From NCBI GenBank assembly GCA_023132365.1, contig JAGLYJ010000032.1, positions 1 through 12,964 on the forward strand: a DNA stretch of 12,964 nt, written 5' to 3'. Positions within the stretch are counted from its first letter, which is position 1. Each line of letters opens with the position of its first letter. Shown here in pieces: positions 6,454 through 12,964 of the stretch. The position numbers and the translations under genes were made by a program. This DNA comes from Mycoplasmatota bacterium. GTDB lineage: Bacteria; Bacillota_I; Bacilli_A; Izemoplasmatales; Hujiaoplasmataceae. The notes below the pieces were generated by a model. That model saw nothing but the letters and a program-made list of their open reading frames with translations, was not told the DNA's origin and did not search any database.

Positions 6454-7650
6454 ATGAAACTCTCTGAAAGAGTATTATCCTTAAAGGAATCACCAGTTAG
6501 AAAGTTAGTGCCTGTAGCGAATCGCGCTAAAGAAGCTGGCAAGAAGGTTTATCATTTAAATATAGGACAACCAGATATAAAAACTCCAAAAGTTTTTATG
6601 GAAGCTATTAACAATTATGATACAGATATTATAAAGTATTCATTTAGTTATGGAGAACCTGTATTGATTCATGCTATACAAGATTTTTTTAAACGAGATG
6701 GAATTGTATTTAGCGATAAAAATATTCTTATAACTAACGGCGGAAGTGAAGCAGTAACATTTGCAACTATCGCAGTGTGTGATCCTGGAGATGAAATATT
6801 AGTTCCAGAACCGTTCTATACTAACTATAATGGCTTTACTGGTGAAGTAAGTGCAAAAATAAAGCCAATTACAACAAAAGCAGAAGATGGGTATCACTTA
6901 CCTAAAAAGGCTGATATCGTTAAATTAATTTCACCGAAAACTAAGGCAATTATGTTTAGTAACCCTGGAAATCCAACCGGTACTATTCTAAGACAAGATG
7001 AAATGGATATGATAGCAGAAATTGCTATTGAATATAATCTTTTCATCATCAGTGATGAAGTATATCGTGGTATGGCTTTTGATGGTCTTGAAGGTATATC
7101 TATGGGAACTATTAAGGGGATTGAAGATCGCTTAATCATTCTTGAAAGTGTCTCTAAACGTTATAGTGCTTGTGGAGCACGCATTGGCGCAATTTGTTCT
7201 CGCAATGAAGAGTTGATGGCTAATATTCTTAAACTTTGTCAAGCTCGTTTATGTGTAGCTACTTTAGAACAAATAGGGGCGGCCGCTTTATATAAATTAC
7301 CACAGTCATATACCGAATCTATAAAGAATGAATATCAAAAACGTCGTGATATAGCTTATAATGCTTTAAGCCAAATTCCTGGTGTTGTTTGTAAGAAACC
7401 AACAGGAGCATTCTATTTCATTTTCCAACTACCAGTTGAAGATGCAGAAGAGTTTATTGTTTGGATGCTTGAAGACTTTGAACTTGATGGTGAAACCATC
7501 ATGTTAGCGCCAGCTGAAGGCTTTTATGCTACACCTGGTTTAGGCAGAAACGAAGCGCGTATTGCTTACGTTTTAAATGAAGATGGGATGAAACGTGCAA
7601 TGTATATTCTTGAAAAAGGATTAGAAGCATATCAACAAATTCATAGATAA
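6454..7650 (+). CDS. Class I/II PLP-dependent aminotransferase (aspartate-aminotransferase-like)
   Basis: 398 residues, the usual size for fold-type I aminotransferases. Cofactor-site residues are all present: GGSEA phosphate loop (96-100), Y122 for ring stacking, N173 in NPGNPTG (170-176), D201-x-x-Y204 in SDEVY, the Schiff-base lysine K235 in SVSKRYS, and R243 in ARIG. Substrate carboxylate-binding R369 lies in NEARIAY. The N-terminal block ending in LNIGQPDIKTP is typical of bacterial subgroup-I enzymes annotated as aspartate aminotransferases. It should transfer amino groups between an amino acid and a 2-oxoacid in the cytosol; aspartate/2-oxoglutarate is likely but the substrate is not fixed by sequence. 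Start: a longer frame begins with TTG at 6424, but AGAAGGG (6440-6446) sits 7 bp before ATG 6454 and the promoter excludes the longer form. Single gene with its own promoter and terminator. Confidence 0.92.
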   Translation: MKLSERVLSLKESPVRKLVPVANRAKEAGKKVYHLNIGQPDIKTPKVFMEAINNYDTDIIKYSFSYGEPVLIHAIQDFFKRDGIVFSDKNILITNGGSEAVTFATIAVCDPGDEILVPEPFYTNYNGFTGEVSAKIKPITTKAEDGYHLPKKADIVKLISPKTKAIMFSNPGNPTGTILRQDEMDMIAEIAIEYNLFIISDEVYRGMAFDGLEGISMGTIKGIEDRLIILESVSKRYSACGARIGAICSRNEELMANILKLCQARLCVATLEQIGAAALYKLPQSYTESIKNEYQKRRDIAYNALSQIPGVVCKKPTGAFYFIFQLPVEDAEEFIVWMLEDFELDGETIMLAPAEGFYATPGLGRNEARIAYVLNEDGMKRAMYILEKGLEAYQQIHR

Positions 7651-7706
7651 GAATGTTTATAGTTTGAGGGTATATTGTTAAATCACATAGGATAAAAATT
7701 AAGTAA

Positions 7707-7734
7707 AAAAACTAAGACAAAAGTCTTAGTTTTT
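7707..7734. terminator. Shared bidirectional terminator overlapping the hydrolase stop codon
   Basis: A perfect 12-bp stem, AAAAACTAAGAC-type arm (7707-7718) with its complement (7723-7734), loop AAAA, with T-rich tracts on both strands. It ends the aminotransferase (+) and the convergent hydrolase gene (-). The stop codon of the latter (7728-7726) lies inside the stem. Confidence 0.9.
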
Positions 7735-8658
7735 ATTTTTGAAATAAGCAAGTGCTTCATCGAAAACTTCTTTAGTATTTGGCGGAAATGCAGTTGATAA
7801 GCCTTTGATTATTTTATATGTATGGTCTACATTATACTTTGATAGTAATTCAACAAAGTGATTTGCTATTGGTAAACAATGAGAATCATCTGCACCACAT
7901 TCAACAAACACTTTGACTTTCTGCTCTTTTAGTAAATATATTTGTTTTTCAAAATCTTCTAAGTTTGGAATCCATGGGCTGAGAAAAATTACTTTCTTAG
8001 CTGTTAGTTTGTTTTCTAGTAAACCTTTTAGAATTACTTGTGCGCCTGTAGTATATGAAGCCAAAATAATACTTTCTTCTTGAATATTGTGTTCAGCAAT
8101 AATCTCTTTGTAGTGTTCGTTTGCTACTTTTAAACCAAAGTCGATATCACTCCATGTATAGCTTAAATATGATTTAAATTCTCTAGATTGTGGCAAGGCA
8201 ATAATGTGGTCATTGATAGTTTTAGAGTTGAATGTATTTTTAACTAATTCTACAAATTGAGAATTACCATGAAGCATAAAGAACAAATTCTTAGTTTCTG
8301 CTTTAGGTACATAAATATCAATCTTTTTATCTCCGGAGTATCTACAATCAAGTTCTCTTTGTTTATTTATATTATAAAGTTTCTTGTAATCTTTTAAGTT
8401 TCTGATGGGATCTAAATCCGTTTCACTATCTAGATAGCCTGTACGATACCACATTTCATATCTTACAATTGCCTCGTTTAAATAAAACAAAGCTTCATCA
8501 ATTCGATTTAACCTACTTGCCAGAGTAAATAAAAAATTATATAAGGTAGAGTCTTTCACAAAAAAAGCTTTGTTATCAATTAGAATATTATAGGCTTCTT
8601 CATATTTTTGTTCCTTGTATGGTTCATAACATTTCAATATTAATTCTTTTGAATTCAT
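7726..8658 (-). CDS. Helical-repeat plus alpha/beta-hydrolase-fold protein, probably catalytically inactive
   Basis: 310 residues from the chosen start. Residues 1-75 are helical and TPR-like (paired helices YKEQKYEEAYNIL and LASRLNRIDEALFYLNEAI). From about 110 on an alpha/beta-hydrolase fold is recognisable: beta strand plus HGN (130-132, oxyanion region), the nucleophile elbow region ILASYTTGAQ, the acid turn ECGADDSHC (254-261) and a final GLSTAFPPN. Where hydrolases of this type have G-x-S-x-G, this protein has S201-Y-T203-T-G205. Where the catalytic His is expected (GLGHxFP), it has Thr (T289). So the Ser and His of the triad both seem to be Thr, which argues for a binding or regulatory role. 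Start: ATG 8658 has AAGGAG six bases upstream. The longer frame from 8706 begins upstream of the predicted transcription start and has no ribosome site. Substrate unknown. Confidence 0.8.
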   Translation of the reverse strand: MNSKELILKCYEPYKEQKYEEAYNILIDNKAFFVKDSTLYNFLFTLASRLNRIDEALFYLNEAIVRYEMWYRTGYLDSETDLDPIRNLKDYKKLYNINKQRELDCRYSGDKKIDIYVPKAETKNLFFMLHGNSQFVELVKNTFNSKTINDHIIALPQSREFKSYLSYTWSDIDFGLKVANEHYKEIIAEHNIQEESIILASYTTGAQVILKGLLENKLTAKKVIFLSPWIPNLEDFEKQIYLLKEQKVKVFVECGADDSHCLPIANHFVELLSKYNVDHTYKIIKGLSTAFPPNTKEVFDEALAYFKNKN

Positions 8659-8682
8659 TGGGATCTCCTTTTTATTTATACC

Positions 8683-8711
8683 CTTATAGTACACTATACT
8701 TTTCATTTCAA
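8683..8711 (-). promoter_or_regulatory. Promoter for the pseudo-hydrolase gene, with an embedded dyad
   Basis: On the minus strand: -35 TTGAAA (8711-8706), 17-bp spacer, -10 TATAAG (8688-8683). A perfect inverted repeat TATAGT-AC-ACTATA (8685-8698) covers the spacer and the -10, a possible repressor site. Confidence 0.6.
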
Positions 8712-9020
8712 CAATAACTATATAATTGAATTAATTCTACTTATAGTTGAGTTGTTCTAGTTGGTGTTCACAGTTATTTTGGATAGGGATGAAATTTAGT
8801 AAACTTGTATTAAATATACAAAATATGTAGTGTATTTAAATCACTATATTTCGCTGTATTCGTTATGGAATATAGTTTTTCTATAAATCAATAAATAATG
8901 ATGTTAAAAGTAATGTTAGAGATATTGAGCGTTATTTTACAAACAATAATTTAAGTGTTAAAATATGCTTAGAAATATTATCATATTTTTGAAACTATAT
9001 AGAATGAAAGAAGGAGTTTA
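8712..9020. other. Divergent intergenic region before the oxidoreductase
   Basis: About 310 bp, AT-rich, with no credible gene. Small symmetric elements occur: GAATTAATTC (8728-8737) and TAGTG/CACTA (8828-8846, 9-nt loop). No RNA gene or riboswitch is recognised. Its right part holds the promoter at 8936-8964. Confidence 0.5.
8936..8964 (+). promoter_or_regulatory. Sigma-A promoter for the oxidoreductase gene
   Basis: -35 TTTACA (8936-8941), 17-bp spacer, extended -10 TGT-TAAAAT (8956-8964). The leader is about 50 nt and ends with AAGGAG (9011-9016), four bases before the ATG. Confidence 0.7.
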
Positions 9021-9995
9021 ATGAAAAATATAATTAGATTTGGTATTGTTGGAGCTGGAAGCATAGCTCAAAAATTTGCTAGAGATATCAAATTTGTTGA
9101 TGGAGCTGTTGCAGCTGCAGTTGCTTCAAGGAATATTCATAGAGCAAATGAATTTAAAGATACACATGGTATAGAATTTGCTTTTGGCAGTTATGAAGAA
9201 ATGTCAAAAAGCGATAAAATTGATGCAGTATATATTGTAACACCTGATAACTTCCATATGGAGCAGTCTATATTATTTATGAACCATAAAAAACATGTTC
9301 TTTGTGAAAAGCCAATTGCTGTTAATGTTATACAATTCGAAAAAATGGTTAAATCAGCAAAAGAGAACAAAGTATTACTTATGGAAGCCATGTGGACGAG
9401 ATTTCTTCCTATAACTTTGAAGATAAGAGAAGTAATCCAATCAAAACAATTGGGTAAACTTAATCATGCTTATCTAGAGTTTGGAATTGCAGCTATGGGA
9501 CTAGGTAGAGATAATGGTCGTTTATTTAACTCAAACCTAGCTGGGGGAAGCTTACTGGATTTAGGAGTATATCCAGTAGCATATATTTTAAACATTACAG
9601 ATCAACCAATCAAATCGATTGCTGCAGAAGCGCAATTATATAAAACAGGAATTGATACAGAATGTATTGTTGATGTGGTCTTTGAAGATAACTCAAGCGC
9701 TACACTAGTATCAAGTTTTCTAGAAGAAAGAAATAAACCAGGTGTATTAGAATTTGAAAATGGATCAATTATAATTGATAATTTTTGGAGAAGTCAAAAA
9801 GTAACTATTAATGGTGAAGTATTTGATTTCCCACACATAGGGGAAGGATTCCCTCATGAAATAGAAGCTTTTGCAAACACTTTGAAGCAAGGATTATTAG
9901 AAAACAATATTATGACACATGATCAAACTAGAAAAAGCATAGAAATATTAGATAGAATTAGAGACAAAATTGGACTAGTTTACCCATTTGAATGA
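9021..9995 (+). CDS. Gfo/Idh/MocA-family NAD(P)-dependent oxidoreductase
   Basis: 324 residues, the standard length. The N-terminal Rossmann fold opens with FGIVGAGSIAQKF (G11-A-G13-S-I-A16, the dinucleotide loop). The family hallmark CEKPIA gives K97, and the C-terminal alpha/beta domain carries GGSLLDLGVYP with D180 and Y184. The combination of H79 (DNFH), E96-K97-P98, the MEAMWTRFLP block (121-130) and D180/Y184 resembles the dimeric dihydrodiol dehydrogenase / D-xylose dehydrogenase branch. In that branch a Lys, His and Tyr act in catalysis. It probably oxidises or reduces a sugar or cyclitol-type carbonyl in the cytosol; the true substrate is open and no sugar-uptake genes are adjacent. 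It ends with TGA and is followed by a terminator, so it is a single-gene unit. Confidence 0.92.
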   Translation: MKNIIRFGIVGAGSIAQKFARDIKFVDGAVAAAVASRNIHRANEFKDTHGIEFAFGSYEEMSKSDKIDAVYIVTPDNFHMEQSILFMNHKKHVLCEKPIAVNVIQFEKMVKSAKENKVLLMEAMWTRFLPITLKIREVIQSKQLGKLNHAYLEFGIAAMGLGRDNGRLFNSNLAGGSLLDLGVYPVAYILNITDQPIKSIAAEAQLYKTGIDTECIVDVVFEDNSSATLVSSFLEERNKPGVLEFENGSIIIDNFWRSQKVTINGEVFDFPHIGEGFPHEIEAFANTLKQGLLENNIMTHDQTRKSIEILDRIRDKIGLVYPFE

Positions 9996-10030
9996 ATGAT
10001 AACTTAGTACAATAAATATTATTGCAAATT

Positions 10031-10061
10031 AAAGATGCTTATAGTTCATAAGCATCTTTTT
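10031..10061 (+). terminator. Rho-independent terminator after the oxidoreductase gene
   Basis: A perfect 12-bp stem (10031-10042 with 10048-10059; core AAGATGCTTAT/ATAAGCATCTT), loop AGTTC, then a T run to 10061. On the minus strand only a short TTT-AATTT follows, so it may serve the convergent large gene less efficiently. Confidence 0.9.
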
Positions 10062-10073
10062 CTATAGTCAATA

Positions 10074-12964
10074 TTAATGTATAATCATTTCTGGAAGAAT
10101 TAGCACTTGTAAATAATCTGGATAATCCCCAATAAACTCTATATAATAATCCCCTGGTTCAAGCATTAGTGTGTAAAACCAATTACTAGATATTTGTGTT
10201 CCATCACTGCTATATAAAGCTGCTTTTTGATAGGAGTATCCAAAATCCTTGTAAATTGCATTTAGCTCATAACCTCTAGCTTCTGTAATTGTAAAATCTA
10301 CATGGGCTACGGGACTTTCCTCAGTTAACCACAGTTGTGGATAAATGGAAAAATCATCCCAAGAATATGTATTGTCAAAAGCGCCTGATGGAATTGTAGA
10401 GTACTCATAATCAAAACCAAAGGTACCGTTGAAAACATGTCGAATTTCAATGACTAGTTCTATGTCTGCTGGCAAATAAAAGTAGCAAGGTCCGAGTTGG
10501 TTCGGATCTAAAAAACAAAAATAATTATATTGGATATCATTCAATCCTACAGATAATTCTATTAATTCGTCATCTATTGGCTCAGTTACATAGTAAGGAT
10601 AAATCGTCAATAATCGATCTTCTGAAAAACTTGGAACTGTAATGTCACCTGATGAAATACCACCTATATTGACGGTAGCTTCAAAATTGTCATCGGTTTC
10701 TTCTAGAACAAAGTGATAAAATTGCGGAGAAGGATTAGACCGAACATAGATATCTGCACTTTGTCTTGAAGTTGATATAATCTCAACGTAATAGTATCCC
10801 TCATAAGTTGCTAAGAAGTGCTGATTAGAGTCTAATTCATTCATAGATTCATCCATTATTATAACTTGCGGGTTATAATAGTCACCGTAAACATCAACGC
10901 TATATTCTCCTGGCTCAAGGAATAATTTCATATATGATGTTCCGCTGTCAAGTATGTATCTACCGCTTGATAATGTTGTTGTAAAAAGGATATCATCAAT
11001 TGATTGAGGCAAATAGAAATTTAGAAATGTTTGGTCTTGTGGAGAAACAATATCAAAAGTTTCAATCGTAGTAATTGATTCAGAAGTAATTCTAATTCCA
11101 AAAGAATCTTTTGTTAGACCACTGATTATAAAGGACACGTCATAACCATCATAATCTTCTGTGAACTCAAAAGTAACTATGATTTCTTGATTATCCAAAC
11201 CAGAGATTCCTTCTTGTTCAAATAAGATATTTAAATCTACACTGCTATTATTTAAAAATGAAGAATCTACTTTTAATTCAAATGTTGTATCATTGATTTT
11301 AGTGATTTCATAAATACCATTTAAGTCACTACCTACTGATAAACAATTATATGCTTCTAGAAAATTAGCTTGAGTTGCTTCTTCAGCTAGAATATCATAT
11401 CTAGCAGTTGTATCGTTAATTTCATATTCAATCAGCTTGCCCTTTGTACCATCAATAATGTATGTAAATGAATCATGAAAGTTAGCTCCAATTGTTGACG
11501 AATATTCTCTGTAGAACATTGCTGTTTGATCAAAGTTAATGTAACTAATTATAGACGACTCTGAGACTACAGTATTATTACTATCTAGAAACGAAATTGT
11601 CATATTGTTGTGCCCTGTATATTGAGGAGATTCTTGCAAATTACTTTGAAACATACTGATTGTGTTATTAAAACTATCTATATCCCCTGTTGTAATTATT
11701 GGTTCATCATAGGTGCCTTCTAAATTATTGCGAATATCTTGATCAATATAATTATATAGTTCATAATGTAAGTCTTCTGAAAAGAAGTCTAGATTATCAA
11801 TTCTAAATCGACTTTTGATTTGTTCGAAATCATCGAGATCTACTTGATTGAAGAATTCAACTGTTGCTTTAGAATTATCCAAATTCATTCCATATTGATT
11901 CAAACTGAATAAGTGATTAGTAAGTTGTTCTTTATCGGCTATTTCAATCCAAAGTCCCAAGTGACCGTAGGTAGGAGTATAAGTATAATTAAACCAGTTA
12001 TCATAAATTTTAGTTCCATCGTCTAAAAATATTCCTGTCATTTGGTCTATCTCTTCATCACTTGTATCACTTGCAACTACATAATCCCATCCAGTTGCAG
12101 TTACAAAATTTACTTGAAGTCGTATAACTTCATCATTTGAATCATAATCATCATATCTATAAACTTGTCCGTGCTCATCAAAGATATCATAAGTTTCTCC
12201 AACGATTTCGTTATTTACAACTTGGAGATAAGTTTGAGCATTTAATGCCCTATCATACATATTTAGGACATAACCAATTTCTTCATATTCAGAACCCTCT
12301 ATTAAGTTACTGCCATAGCTAATAGTAAATTGTTCATCATGTTCAATACTTGTATAGCGTAATGTAGAATTTTGATTTGTATACCTTATATAAACTGCAT
12401 CTTCATTTTCAGTGAACTTAAATAAATTAAAATTTATATCGAGATCATCTTTAGGATTTAAAGATTGACTCGAGTAGTAGTAACTAAATTCCTGATACTC
12501 TAGTTTATCACTATTCAATCCAATTTTTAAGTAATGATGTTGTGTATCATATAATGCGTCAATTAGTATATATCCTTCATCTGACAAAACAAACTCATAG
12601 GTTATTGATTCGTCATTGTTTGGGTGAAATGGTTCAAATAATCTAATATTATCCTGATTATCTATTAACTCTCTAATAGAAACTACGAAAAGTTGAGTTG
12701 TAAGTAATTGTTCCAAATAATCTTCGTATACTCTATCAGAACTTGACTTATTGTAGGCTGATAAAATCTCTTCTCTTGTGATGGTGGTTGTGTTTTCATT
12801 TTCAGAAGAACTACTTAACAAGCTAAGATTTGAAATTTTTTGAGAGGCAAATACATTGGTTTCCATTGGAATAGCACCAATAATGTCTTCGAAGCGTTCC
12901 TCATAAATTACTATCTCATTGTAAAAGTCAACAATGTTGTAGGTTGAATCTGGAATACTTGTTG
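10074..12964 (-). CDS. Large acidic, probably extracellular beta-rich protein (partial, N-terminus off right edge)
   Basis: The frame ends with TAA at 10076-10074 and is open to the last base, giving at least 962 residues. The first in-frame ATG (12866) is not a convincing start: coding continues upstream with ordinary composition (DFYNEIVIYEERFEDIIGA) and no ribosome site precedes it. I do not recognise the family. The protein is rich in D, E, N, S, T and Y with almost no Cys, as in secreted or surface proteins; any signal peptide or lipobox would lie outside the window. The C-terminal third, about residues 610-930 counted from Met 12866, looks like beta-sandwich modules. The element LEPG-[DE]-Y followed by GDY occurs at 650-663 and 902-915, resembling pre-peptidase C-terminal (PPC) type domains. 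C784 and C794 flank a short turn and may pair. There is no C-terminal anchor or sortase motif. Function unknown. Confidence 0.8.
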   Translation of the reverse strand, partial: TSIPDSTYNIVDFYNEIVIYEERFEDIIGAIPMETNVFASQKISNLSLLSSSSENENTTTITREEILSAYNKSSSDRVYEDYLEQLLTTQLFVVSIRELIDNQDNIRLFEPFHPNNDESITYEFVLSDEGYILIDALYDTQHHYLKIGLNSDKLEYQEFSYYYSSQSLNPKDDLDINFNLFKFTENEDAVYIRYTNQNSTLRYTSIEHDEQFTISYGSNLIEGSEYEEIGYVLNMYDRALNAQTYLQVVNNEIVGETYDIFDEHGQVYRYDDYDSNDEVIRLQVNFVTATGWDYVVASDTSDEEIDQMTGIFLDDGTKIYDNWFNYTYTPTYGHLGLWIEIADKEQLTNHLFSLNQYGMNLDNSKATVEFFNQVDLDDFEQIKSRFRIDNLDFFSEDLHYELYNYIDQDIRNNLEGTYDEPIITTGDIDSFNNTISMFQSNLQESPQYTGHNNMTISFLDSNNTVVSESSIISYINFDQTAMFYREYSSTIGANFHDSFTYIIDGTKGKLIEYEINDTTARYDILAEEATQANFLEAYNCLSVGSDLNGIYEITKINDTTFELKVDSSFLNNSSVDLNILFEQEGISGLDNQEIIVTFEFTEDYDGYDVSFIISGLTKDSFGIRITSESITTIETFDIVSPQDQTFLNFYLPQSIDDILFTTTLSSGRYILDSGTSYMKLFLEPGEYSVDVYGDYYNPQVIIMDESMNELDSNQHFLATYEGYYYVEIISTSRQSADIYVRSNPSPQFYHFVLEETDDNFEATVNIGGISSGDITVPSFSEDRLLTIYPYYVTEPIDDELIELSVGLNDIQYNYFCFLDPNQLGPCYFYLPADIELVIEIRHVFNGTFGFDYEYSTIPSGAFDNTYSWDDFSIYPQLWLTEESPVAHVDFTITEARGYELNAIYKDFGYSYQKAALYSSDGTQISSNWFYTLMLEPGDYYIEFIGDYPDYLQVLILPEMIIH

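Noticed and set aside
7279..7286. GCGGCCGC, a GC-only octamer in AT-rich DNA
   Set aside because: It encodes the ordinary Gly-Ala-Ala run in the aminotransferase; no sign of a cloning scar or junction.
8789..8830. Tiny ORF (ATG AAA TTT AGT ...) with a GGATAGGG upstream
   Set aside because: Only 13 codons, poor ribosome spacing and no supporting context; likely chance.
12137..12322. Plus-strand open frame rich in His and Tyr
   Set aside because: Antisense to the large surface protein; composition reflects its Asp/Glu/Tyr codons read backwards.

Overview
The window comes from a low-GC, AT-rich bacterium. TGG encodes Trp, TGA is used as a stop (at 9993-9995), Shine-Dalgarno sites are strong (AGGAGG-like), promoters are sigma-A-like, and cell-surface proteins have Sec/lipobox signals. 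This fits a Bacillota or standard-code Mollicutes-like lineage (Izemoplasma, Acholeplasma or Haloplasma type). The assignment is an inference from style and gene content, not a database match.

Layout. 1-695 (-): 5' part of a lipoprotein metallophosphoesterase that runs off the left edge. 737-1351 (-): a TetR-family repressor 41 bp upstream of it and probably cotranscribed. 1352-1479: a compact divergent control region with two overlapping promoters and a TetR-type palindrome. 1480-2169 (+): a DUF4386 membrane protein. 2257-2293: a two-way terminator shared with the convergent NCS2 uracil permease (2320-3588, -). 3902-6160 (+): a membrane-bound PAS-GGDEF-HD-GYP protein for cyclic-di-GMP turnover. 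6454-7650 (+): a class I PLP aminotransferase with a clear promoter. 7726-8658 (-): a helical-repeat plus alpha/beta-hydrolase protein whose catalytic residues look lost, converging on the aminotransferase over a shared terminator. 9021-9995 (+): a Gfo/Idh/MocA oxidoreductase. 10074-12964 (-): a very large acidic, probably extracellular beta-rich protein whose N-terminus lies beyond the right edge.

Organisation. Most genes are single transcription units, each with its own promoter and terminator. The only likely operon is tetR plus the metallophosphoesterase. With the divergent DUF4386 gene these form a plausible self-regulated envelope module. The permease, aminotransferase and oxidoreductase are housekeeping metabolism. 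I see no rRNA, tRNA, CRISPR array, insertion sequence, prophage gene or toxin-antitoxin pair.

I found no convincing wholly new system. The points most worth a second look are the TetR operator region, the apparent pseudo-hydrolase, the bifunctional c-di-GMP protein lacking an I-site, and the large repeat-bearing surface protein. Several likely starts differ from the longest open frame (TetR, aminotransferase, hydrolase), and the large right-edge frame is open to the end of the window.
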